From assembly GCA_964537925.1 (NCBI GenBank), contig CAZICV010000006.1, positions 1 through 64,000 of the forward strand: 64,000 nucleotides of DNA, in the 5' to 3' direction. Below are positions 53,646 through 61,126 of this stretch, piece after piece (within the stretch, counting starts at the first letter, position 1; each line of letters begins with the position of its first letter). The translations under genes and the position numbers were made by a program. Source of the stretch: SLDF01 sp964537925 (GTDB lineage Bacteria > Bacteroidota > Bacteroidia > Chitinophagales > Saprospiraceae). The notes below the pieces were generated by a model. It saw nothing but the letters and a program-made list of their open reading frames with translations, did not search any database and had not been told where the DNA came from.

Positions 53646-54917
53646 ATGAGTTTTCTCGAAGAGCTGAAGTGGAGGGGTATGCTACAGGATCATACGCCCG
53701 GTATAGAAGAGTTGTTCGGAACCGGCCCGGTTACGGGCTATATCGGCTTTGACCCTACCGCACCTTCGCTGACGATCGGCAACTATGTCCAGATCATGCT
53801 GCTCACCCTCTTTCAGCAGGCAGGCAACAGGCCGGTAGTCCTCATGGGTGGCGCTACGGGCAGGATCGGCGATCCTTCCATGCGCGACACAGAGCGGGAA
53901 CTCAAATCATACGAAGAGCTGGACAACAACCTTGCGAGACAGATACAACAGTTCAACAAACTGCTCAACTTCACCGAGGGAGAGAACAAGGCCCTGCTCC
54001 GGAACAACCTCGACTTCTATAAAAATATGAACGCGTTGGACTTCCTGCGGGATGTCGGCAAGTCGCTCACGGTCAACTATATGATGGCCAAGGAATCCGT
54101 GAAGAAACGCATCGAGACCGGCATTTCCTTCACGGAGTTTTCATACCAACTGATCCAGGGATACGATTTCCAGTTGCTCTATGAGCAGGACAGCTGCAGG
54201 CTGCAGATGGGCGGATCCGACCAATGGGGCAACATCACTTCGGGTACAGAGATGATCCGGCGCAATATCAGCGGCAAGGCATATGCCCTCACTACTCCCC
54301 TGCTGACTAAGGCGGACGGGACCAAGTTCGGCAAATCGCTCGACGGTAATATCTGGCTCGACCCGAACCTCACGAGCCCTTACAAGTTCTACCAGTTCTG
54401 GATCAACGCCGATGACCGGGACCTTCCGAAATACCTGCGGTACTTCTCGCTCAAGCCGAAAGAAGAAATCGTGTCGCTCATACAGCAGGCCGAGACCGAT
54501 CCCCGCCCGGTCAAGAAAGCCCTGGCAGAAGAACTGACCAGACGTATCCACTCCGAAGGAGACTTCCGCCGGGTGATGACCGTCTCTGAGATCCTGTTCA
54601 ACCAGCAGATGGATCAGGACTATCTCAGCAGCCTGGTCACCGAAGACTGGGCGAGCCTGCAGCGCGAGGTGCCGGGATTCGACGTGAGCCGGGAAGACAG
54701 CGCTCAGCCCTTGTCAGCCCTGCTGACCGGCCCGGCCCCTGTATTTGCATCCAAAAGCGAACTGCGCCGCGCCATCCAGAGCAATGCACTCAGTGTCAAC
54801 AAGGAGAAGGTCACGGACCCGGAACTGCAGTTGACCGGTGATCAATGGCTCCAGGGCAGCTATATGCTGGTAGAAAACGGCAAGAAAAACAAGTTTGTGA
54901 TCAGGCGGATCAGCTAA
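53646..54917 (+). CDS. tyrS: Tyrosyl-tRNA synthetase
   Basis: A 423-residue TyrRS. The HIGH-like signature is PTAPSLTIGNYV near residue 40, tyrosine binding includes YQLIQGYDFQLLYEQDSCRLQMGGSDQWGN-type text (split here as GYDFQLL and QMGGSDQWGN), and the KMSKS-like loop is KFGKS near residue 225. An S4 RNA-binding domain forms the C-terminus. It charges tRNA-Tyr. It is transcribed alone from the promoter region shared with the permease. Confidence 0.96.
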   Translation: MSFLEELKWRGMLQDHTPGIEELFGTGPVTGYIGFDPTAPSLTIGNYVQIMLLTLFQQAGNRPVVLMGGATGRIGDPSMRDTERELKSYEELDNNLARQIQQFNKLLNFTEGENKALLRNNLDFYKNMNALDFLRDVGKSLTVNYMMAKESVKKRIETGISFTEFSYQLIQGYDFQLLYEQDSCRLQMGGSDQWGNITSGTEMIRRNISGKAYALTTPLLTKADGTKFGKSLDGNIWLDPNLTSPYKFYQFWINADDRDLPKYLRYFSLKPKEEIVSLIQQAETDPRPVKKALAEELTRRIHSEGDFRRVMTVSEILFNQQMDQDYLSSLVTEDWASLQREVPGFDVSREDSAQPLSALLTGPAPVFASKSELRRAIQSNALSVNKEKVTDPELQLTGDQWLQGSYMLVENGKKNKFVIRRIS

Positions 54918-54943
54918 GGTCCCGAAGCCGGACCGATCTGTGC

Positions 54944-54973
54944 TCTGATCCATGCAATATCTTGTGGATCAGG
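54944..54973. repeat. Inverted repeat after tyrS, spanning the next promoter
   Basis: CTGATCCA (54945-54952) and TGGATCAG (54965-54972) are exact inverted copies with a 12-nt loop. It is not followed by a U-run. The putative -33 TTG of the next gene (54962) falls in its loop, so it may be a weak terminator, an operator, or both. Confidence 0.45.
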
Positions 54974-54994
54974 CGAAATATGTATGTATCTTTG
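54962..54994 (+). promoter_or_regulatory. Promoter of the alpha/beta hydrolase lipoprotein
   Basis: TATCTTTG (54987-54994) is an exact TAnnTTTG match and TTG (54962-54964) lies 22 bp upstream. The leader to ATG 55025 is about 25 nt. Confidence 0.45.
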
Positions 54995-55024
54995 TTAGAT
55001 AGGCTGGTTTCTAAATCCTGCACC

Positions 55025-55924
55025 ATGAAAACTCAGACATACAGCATCCTGGAACCTGTTTTCCGGGCAACGGTCTTTCTCGCAGCGGCACTGCTCCTGT
55101 CATCCTGCGGGCAGGAAGCCGCCAAACCGGCCGAGGCCACCGAGATACGCAACGGGGAGGTACTGATCGGCTACAGCGACTGCGGAGACAGCGATACCAC
55201 CCTGCTCTTCATACATGGCTGGTGCATCGACAAAAGCTACTGGTCATACCAGGCTGACTATTTCTGTGATCGCTACCGCGTGGTGCTTGTAGACTTACCC
55301 GGCTTTGGCAGTCCCGCCGAAGGACGTACGGAATGGACCATAGAGCAGTTTGGCAGCGATATAGCTGCTGTGATCGCCGACCTGGACCTCAGGAAAGTGG
55401 TGCTCATCGGCCATTCTATGGGCGGAGCTGTAGCCCTCGAAGCTGCTGCCACCTACCCGGACAGGATCATCGGTTTCGTCGGCGTGGACAATTTCAAGGG
55501 TATCGGCCGGGCTATAGACGCAGATCAGCGCAAAGAACTGGACGAGTTCATCGCACTGCTCAGAGACTCTTTCGTACAAGTGTCAACCCGCTTTGCCGAC
55601 AACTACCTGCTACATGAAAACACACCGCAGGAGGTACGCGACCGACTGTATACCAGTATCGGACGGACCGATCCAGGCATCGGCGCAGCAGCCGCCCGCA
55701 GCAACTGGCTATACCAGGAGCGTGAGCTCGCCCAGCTTGCGGTACTGCCCGTCAAGCTACAGCTCATCAACAGCAATGCGACACCTACGGATACCGCTGC
55801 GCTCGGGCGATACTGTGCACATTCCTATCGTGTATACTCAGCAGGCCTCACGGGACATTATCCCATGCTGGAAGACCCGGACAGGTTCAACCAGGCGCTG
55901 GACAGTATTTTGCTGAACTTGTAA
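55025..55924 (+). CDS. Alpha/beta-hydrolase lipoprotein
   Basis: A 299-residue lipoprotein. The signal ends at the lipobox LLLSSCGQ (Cys near residue 28). The hydrolase domain has LFIHGWCIDKSYW (oxyanion HG), the nucleophile elbow GHSMGG with the catalytic serine, and a late GHYPMLEDP histidine. It is therefore an envelope-anchored esterase/lipase-like enzyme of unknown substrate. A similar-sized lipoprotein gene follows, but 60 bp away with its own promoter. Confidence 0.88.
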   Translation: MKTQTYSILEPVFRATVFLAAALLLSSCGQEAAKPAEATEIRNGEVLIGYSDCGDSDTTLLFIHGWCIDKSYWSYQADYFCDRYRVVLVDLPGFGSPAEGRTEWTIEQFGSDIAAVIADLDLRKVVLIGHSMGGAVALEAAATYPDRIIGFVGVDNFKGIGRAIDADQRKELDEFIALLRDSFVQVSTRFADNYLLHENTPQEVRDRLYTSIGRTDPGIGAAAARSNWLYQERELAQLAVLPVKLQLINSNATPTDTAALGRYCAHSYRVYSAGLTGHYPMLEDPDRFNQALDSILLNL

Positions 55925-55947
55925 TGGTATATGCGCCCGCGACGGGT

Positions 55948-55955
55948 TAGATTTG
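55948..55955 (+). promoter_or_regulatory. -7 element (TAGATTTG) for the 264-aa lipoprotein
   Basis: TAGATTTG matches the -7 consensus 29 bp before ATG 55984. A TTG at 55919-55921 lies 26 bp upstream, slightly beyond the usual spacing. Confidence 0.35.
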
Positions 55956-55983
55956 CAGTTTGCAAATACAGTTCAGACATACT

Positions 55984-56778
55984 ATGAAGAGCATTCTCGA
56001 TATCTCGCTGCGCGCTGCATTTACTACGGTGGCCTGTGCCCTGTTGCTTTTGTCGTGCCAGCCCGGAGGGTCACAGCAAAATCACCCAACTACATCCTCA
56101 GCGCCTGTAAAGCTGAGCGAGCGGAGGACCTACGAAGACTCCGTCGCCTATCCGCAAGGGCAGTCTATATCGGTCGAGCCGGCATCCCAGGCCATCCCTG
56201 CGGCGCCGATCTATGTACAGTACAAAGGGTATGACCGGGGCGCTTTCCAGTTCTCGGTCAGTAGCCCGTCGCCTGATTTCCGCCTGGCTGAAGGTGGCTA
56301 CGGGCTTCATATCCACTTCGACAACCGCGAGCCCGTACTCGTATATGACAGCGTATTTACCCTCGAACTGCCCGAAGGAGATCACCTGCTTTGTGCTTAC
56401 CCTGTGGACGCACAAGGTATGGGCGTCCGCAATCCCGGCGCACAAACGGGCAAGATGATCCGCATCCTCAACGGGGAGATCATCAAGACCGCCGACATAG
56501 GTATCATGCTTTTCTACAACCAGCCCCGCTCAGAGTTTGACCAGGCGGACCCGGAAGGAGTGCTGCTGGACTTCTACCTCCTCAACGCCCCGCTGGGAGA
56601 AGATGTCCTGCTAAAGGCCAAAATAGACGACCAGGAGTTTGATATCGCTGAAAACAGGCCTTACCGGATCAAGGGCCTGGAAAAAGGTGTCCATATGGCT
56701 GAACTGACGCTATATCGCTGGGGAGAGGTATACAACCTGCCCCTGAACCCCAGCCGGATGCAGTTCAAAGTCAGGTAG
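55984..56778 (+). CDS. Lipoprotein of unknown function
   Basis: A 264-residue lipoprotein with lipobox LLLLSCQPG (Cys near residue 25) and a serine/proline-rich start. The rest is beta-rich with YGLHIHFDNREPVLVYD, LPEGDHLLCAYPVDAQGMGV and RIKGLEKGVHMAELTLYRWGE. The G-x-H-x-H segment and the 'G-x-H' turns hint at a metal-binding beta-sandwich, but I do not recognise a family. It probably sits on the outer membrane's periplasmic or surface face. Confidence 0.7.
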   Translation: MKSILDISLRAAFTTVACALLLLSCQPGGSQQNHPTTSSAPVKLSERRTYEDSVAYPQGQSISVEPASQAIPAAPIYVQYKGYDRGAFQFSVSSPSPDFRLAEGGYGLHIHFDNREPVLVYDSVFTLELPEGDHLLCAYPVDAQGMGVRNPGAQTGKMIRILNGEIIKTADIGIMLFYNQPRSEFDQADPEGVLLDFYLLNAPLGEDVLLKAKIDDQEFDIAENRPYRIKGLEKGVHMAELTLYRWGEVYNLPLNPSRMQFKVR

Positions 56779-56848
56779 TGTACCCTGCTGTCGTCGCGGC
56801 AGATGAAATTATCCCCGGGATTTCTGCGTCAAATTGATTTCTCTTTTT

Positions 56849-56856
56849 TAATTTCG
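56849..56856 (+). promoter_or_regulatory. -7 element (TAATTTCG) for tRNA-His
   Basis: TAATTTCG is the TTCG variant of the Bacteroidota -7 element and lies 12 bp before the mature tRNA 5' end. No -33 element at the usual spacing was found. Confidence 0.35.
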
Positions 56857-56867
56857 CACCACTAAAC

Positions 56868-56942
<75 letters not shown>

Positions 56943-56945
56943 CTG

Positions 56946-56974
56946 AAAAGCCCGCTTTCACGCGGGCTTTTTTT
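56946..56974. terminator. Intrinsic terminator after tRNA-His
   Basis: A stem GCCCGC/GCGGGC (56950-56955 with 56962-56967) is flanked by AAAA and TTTTTTT. The stop codon of the opposing gene (56973) lies inside the U-run, so one hairpin serves both converging transcripts. Confidence 0.9.
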
Positions 56975-57533
56975 ATGCCCTTCCGCTTCGTTTTGAACGT
57001 TTTTTCCCGTCGGACGAAGCGCCTTTTTCCCAGAACTTCCAGTTGCCGCCCTGCTTGCGTGCATCCCGCTTGACCAGTACATACCGCAACGAAAATGCAG
57101 ACTGCGTCTGCCACCACCTCGTACCTCCGAACAAGGCGATCGCAGGCTTGATATCCCAGGAGAAATTGAGGCGGCCAAGCGTCAGTTCCGCTCCTGCCAT
57201 CAGGCTGATGCCTGCCTGTGTCCGGTAGTTGTCTTCTACACCTTCATACCAGCCCGTGTGCAGCCCTGCTCCTGCGAACACATTGAACCCACGGCTGAGC
57301 AGCGGAAAATGCTGCTTGGCCAATACGTGTACCTGGAAGTCCGGCCTGAGGAAACTGGACTGCAATATCCCTTCAAGGGTAGTAGTACGAGCTATCCGCT
57401 GGTTGAGCGTCAGGCCCATCTCCGTACCCAGCCGGATACCGAGCGCAGTCTTGTACGCTTGGGCGGACGCCGTAGAAGAAAGAACAGACAACAAAGCAAG
57501 AACAGGCAGTAAACGACGCATGGGCATTTTCAT
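56973..57533 (-). CDS. Small outer-membrane-type protein with basic tail
   Basis: A 186-residue exported protein. The signal peptide (about 1-24, ending STASA) is followed by beta-strands typical of a small barrel (ALGIRLGTEMGLTLNQ, FQVHVLAKQHFPL, GFNVFAGAGLHTGWYEG, AGISLMAGAELTL). The last ~30 residues are strongly basic (KKRSKRSGRA), unusual for a barrel, which normally ends in an aromatic residue. No closer family recognised. The start may also be ATG 57527 or 57521. Confidence 0.7.
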   Translation of the reverse strand: MKMPMRRLLPVLALLSVLSSTASAQAYKTALGIRLGTEMGLTLNQRIARTTTLEGILQSSFLRPDFQVHVLAKQHFPLLSRGFNVFAGAGLHTGWYEGVEDNYRTQAGISLMAGAELTLGRLNFSWDIKPAIALFGGTRWWQTQSAFSLRYVLVKRDARKQGGNWKFWEKGASSDGKKRSKRSGRA

Positions 57534-57601
57534 TAAAGTGATTTCTATATCAGACGATATCGTATCCTCATTTGTTATATGAATACGCTTATTTTTAGCG
57601 C

Positions 57602-58402
57602 ATGTTCCCTATTAGCGCGTACCTGCGGTATTATTTCCGTGCCCGGACCAGGTTCAGGCTGCATTCTCCCCTGCTGTATTCGCTCGCGACCGATGTACTC
57701 GACGACCGGCGCAATTTTTATGCCTTCAGCGATCTGAAAACGATCCGTTCCATATTGCTGCACGACAGTTCGCTGTTCGACCGGACAGACTACGGCGCAG
57801 GCAGCGTATCATCCGGCCGCAAGACACGTGTCCGGGACTTTGTACGCAATACGGCCGGGTCCCGTACAAAGGGAGAACTGCTCTTTCGCCTCACCCACTG
57901 GTACCAGCCGGAGATGATACTGGAGACCGGTACCGGTATCGGTCTGTCGGCCATGTATATGCACCGTGCCAGGCAATCGGCCAGGCTGATCACCATCGAA
58001 GGCGATCCGTACCTGGCTGCCACTGCTACCAATATACACAGGCAGTGCCATGCCGACCGGATAGAGGTCCGCTGTGGTACGTTCGACCAGGTCCTGCCCG
58101 AAGTCCTCACCGGGCTGTCCTATCCACTGCAGGTGTACCTCGACGGCCACCACGAATATACGGCCATGAAAAGATACCTGCATATGCTCGCAGAGACTTT
58201 GACCGGCCCCAGCATGCTGATCATCGACGATATCCGCTGGTCTGCAGGTATGTTCCGGTTCTGGGAGGAGACTAAGAGCCAGGATTGGTTTGACCTCAGA
58301 GTCGACCTGGGCAGTATCGGTCTGCTCATACGCGATCCGGGCACCCGTACCAGGCAGGACTATGCCCTGATCCCTTATCGCCGGAAGCCCTATATGATCT
58401 AG
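57602..58402 (+). CDS. SAM-dependent methyltransferase (O-methyltransferase-like)
   Basis: A 266-residue class I methyltransferase. SAM motif I is ILETGTGIGLSAMYM, motif II is ITIEGDP, and LQVYLDGHHEYTAMKRYL and LIIDDIRWSAGM continue the fold as in catechol/caffeoyl O-methyltransferase-like proteins. An N-terminal helical part (about 1-85) with FRLHSPLLYSLATDVL is shared with Bacteroidota homologues. The acceptor is unknown. It ends 5 bp before the opposing AAA+ gene. Confidence 0.85.
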   Translation: MFPISAYLRYYFRARTRFRLHSPLLYSLATDVLDDRRNFYAFSDLKTIRSILLHDSSLFDRTDYGAGSVSSGRKTRVRDFVRNTAGSRTKGELLFRLTHWYQPEMILETGTGIGLSAMYMHRARQSARLITIEGDPYLAATATNIHRQCHADRIEVRCGTFDQVLPEVLTGLSYPLQVYLDGHHEYTAMKRYLHMLAETLTGPSMLIIDDIRWSAGMFRFWEETKSQDWFDLRVDLGSIGLLIRDPGTRTRQDYALIPYRRKPYMI

Positions 58403-58407
58403 CTCCC

Positions 58408-61050
58408 CTATCGTCCGTAGCCGATACGCCGTTTGTTGAACACAAAGTCTTCCTTGTTCTTGTCCAGGTGGCGCACATCTTCAAAGGTGATCTGGGCCAG
58501 TTGTTGCGGCTTGCGTTCCTCTGCCGGTATGGAAGCGATCCGCAGGTTATGTTGCTTCACTGCTTCGTTGACGACGTTGCGCACTGTGCGCGCGTTGCCG
58601 AAATACTTGTCCCGGTAGCGGAAAATATGCTCCAGGTAGTCGCGAAGGTGATCGAGTGCCTTGGGGCTGAGGTGATACTGCATATCCGAAAACATCTTGA
58701 CCGCTATACGGGCCAGCTCCGCCGGGGAGTAATCATCGAAACGCAACGTCTTGTCAAAGCGCGAACTGAGACCCGGATTGGACTTGATGAAGCTCTCCAT
58801 ATTCTCCGGGTAACCGGCGGCAAATACAAAGAACTGTCCACGGTCGTCTTCCATACGCTTGAGTATGGTCTGGATTGCTTCATTGCCGTAATCGGCATAG
58901 TTGGCAGGTCCGTAAGAGGTAAGCGCATATGCCTCGTCTATGAACAGCACCCCGCCGAGTGCCTCGTCGATCTTCTCGGAGGTTTTGATCGCGGTCTGGC
59001 CGACAAAGCCCGCCACAAGTCCCTGGCGATCGGTCTCTACGATATGTCCACGCTCCAGGATGCCGAGCGCCCGGTATATCTTGGTCAGGATACGCGCCAC
59101 CGTGGTCTTGCCGGTACCCGGGTTGCCGATCAGCACGGTATGCAGGGAGAAGTAGTTAAGCACATCCTTGCCGGTTTCCCGGAAGAAACGCACCAGGTGG
59201 ACCATCTCCCGGAGATCCTGTTTGATATTCTCCATACCGATCAGGTCTTCCAGCTCCTTCAGCGAATCGGCGAGCAGTGCATGGTCTACCGGTATATCCG
59301 GGAATATGCGCCGTTTGCTGAGCCGGATCTTTTCGACGTCTTCCAGTCGGATCGTCATGAGGTCGTCTTCCTGCAAACTGTCCGGCCGCGTGGCAGACAT
59401 GACACGGTGCGCCATGTTCTGTTTGGCCTTTTCGACCAGGTCATAGACAAAGCGGGCATTGCCGAAGGAACGGTCACGGCTGCGGAATGAATCGATGATG
59501 ATCTTATCGACAGCATCTTTCGCACGCGGGCCGAAGCGTACATTCTTCTCGCTGCAGGCAAATTCGGCTATCTGCGCCAGTTCCTGGGGCAGGTAGTCAT
59601 CGAAGTAATAATAGAGTTTGAACCTGGATTTGAGTCCGGGATTTGAATCCAGGAAATGCTGCATTTCTTTCGGGTAGCCTGCCACGATCACAGCCAGGTC
59701 GCCCTCGCCGTTACTCATTTCCTTGACCAGCATTTCTATCACTTCCCGGCCAAAGTCTTTGCTGTCGTCATTGGTCCTGGCCAGCGAATACGCCTCGTCG
59801 ATGAACAATACACCGCCGCGGGCCTTCTCGATCGCCTCCTTGACCTTGGGCGCTGTCTGGCCGATATACTCCCCTACCAGGTCCACGCGGTCCACTTCCT
59901 TCACATGCCCTTTGCTGAGTATGCCCATCTTCTTGTACAGCATACCCATCATCTTGGCTACGGTCGTCTTGCCGGTGCCGGGGTTACCGATGAAAACGGA
60001 GTGTACCGCCACTTCTTCTTTCTCCTCGATACCCTTGCGCCTGCGCAGTTGGAGAAACTGTATGTACTGTGCATGCTCCCGGACCTGCTTCTTGATCTGC
60101 TGAAGGCCGATCAGGGCATCCAGCCTTGTCATCAGGTCCTCAAATGAACCAGTCTCCGACTCATAAGGCTGCAACAACACCGGCTGGGTACGGTTGGGCA
60201 GTGTCACAGGCGACATACCTTCTTCAAAGATCTCCCCCACCTCAAACGGGACGATACCGAGCACATAATCCATGAAGATCACCTCCGCCGTATAGATACC
60301 GGGCCGCCAGGATCCTTTGATATTGGACCCCCACCCGGCCGTGACCTGGATGAGTTCTTCGTCCTTCTTGATCGTCTGCAGGCGTATCACCTGGCCCTTC
60401 AGTTCCCGTGCACCGTTGTAGAACTTGATGAAAAGCTCATTTTGCCAGGCTTTGCCGATATTGATATTGCGGAGCAGTACTTCCGTATAGATATAGCGCG
60501 TCTCCTCACTGCTGAATGCACGATAGTACTGGCGATCGTCTTCGGCTATATCGTCATAAGGCCCTTCGTAGAGCTTGAGGGATTCCAGCGCCACGTAGGG
60601 ATTGAGATTCATGGAGATGGCTTCTTCGCCCTCCTCCACATAGAAGTACTTGGTCGCTTCGCGCTCATCCTCTATCCAGGCTTCCCAGTAGTAGGTTCCC
60701 TTCTTCCAGAATGCACCGGCATTCTTGTTGCCCCATCCCTCGCGGATGAATACGACACTGTCGTACTTGCTGACTTTGCGCTTGAAGCTGAGGTTGCAGA
60801 TCTCCTTTTTCCGGCCCTTGAGCAGCGCAAAGCATTTCAGGCTGATGTTGACCTCCCAGAAGTCTTCGTCGAAGAGCTTGTTGAAAAAAGAAAGCTCCGC
60901 GTAGATATAAGTCGTCTCGCCCCGGTCGAAGACCTGGCGGTACTTTTTCTTGTTGTCTGCCAGCCACTCTGTAGACGAATACACCTTCAGTTCCCTGAAC
61001 TTGTAGTGTTTCGTGACCGGTTTGTTAAAGCTGTCCTGCACCTCGTTCAT
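58408..61050 (-). CDS. Tandem CbbX/SpoVK-type AAA+ ATPase with duplicated N-terminal domain
   Basis: An 880-residue cytoplasmic protein. Two homologous ~120-residue beta-rich domains form the N-terminus; both contain a WGxNxxGxWxxGxY-like core (GWGNKNAGAFWKKGTYYWEAW and GWGSNIKGSWRPGIYTAEV). Two CbbX-type AAA+ modules follow, each with Walker A GNPGTGKTTVA (about 353 and 642) and Walker B FIDEAY (about 417 and 705); arginine-finger NPGL(K/S)SRF motifs are also doubled. The domain order recalls EccA/SpoVK ATPases. The ATG at 61050 is preferred over 61215, whose first 55 residues read into the neighbouring gene. Target unknown. Confidence 0.88.
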   Translation of the reverse strand: MNEVQDSFNKPVTKHYKFRELKVYSSTEWLADNKKKYRQVFDRGETTYIYAELSFFNKLFDEDFWEVNISLKCFALLKGRKKEICNLSFKRKVSKYDSVVFIREGWGNKNAGAFWKKGTYYWEAWIEDEREATKYFYVEEGEEAISMNLNPYVALESLKLYEGPYDDIAEDDRQYYRAFSSEETRYIYTEVLLRNINIGKAWQNELFIKFYNGARELKGQVIRLQTIKKDEELIQVTAGWGSNIKGSWRPGIYTAEVIFMDYVLGIVPFEVGEIFEEGMSPVTLPNRTQPVLLQPYESETGSFEDLMTRLDALIGLQQIKKQVREHAQYIQFLQLRRRKGIEEKEEVAVHSVFIGNPGTGKTTVAKMMGMLYKKMGILSKGHVKEVDRVDLVGEYIGQTAPKVKEAIEKARGGVLFIDEAYSLARTNDDSKDFGREVIEMLVKEMSNGEGDLAVIVAGYPKEMQHFLDSNPGLKSRFKLYYYFDDYLPQELAQIAEFACSEKNVRFGPRAKDAVDKIIIDSFRSRDRSFGNARFVYDLVEKAKQNMAHRVMSATRPDSLQEDDLMTIRLEDVEKIRLSKRRIFPDIPVDHALLADSLKELEDLIGMENIKQDLREMVHLVRFFRETGKDVLNYFSLHTVLIGNPGTGKTTVARILTKIYRALGILERGHIVETDRQGLVAGFVGQTAIKTSEKIDEALGGVLFIDEAYALTSYGPANYADYGNEAIQTILKRMEDDRGQFFVFAAGYPENMESFIKSNPGLSSRFDKTLRFDDYSPAELARIAVKMFSDMQYHLSPKALDHLRDYLEHIFRYRDKYFGNARTVRNVVNEAVKQHNLRIASIPAEERKPQQLAQITFEDVRHLDKNKEDFVFNKRRIGYGR

Positions 61051-61126
61051 CCTGTTTCTGTCATAGAAATATACGCAATATCGCTTATACCCGCTGCCGG
61101 CATACCAAACAAATATGCAGCTGGCT

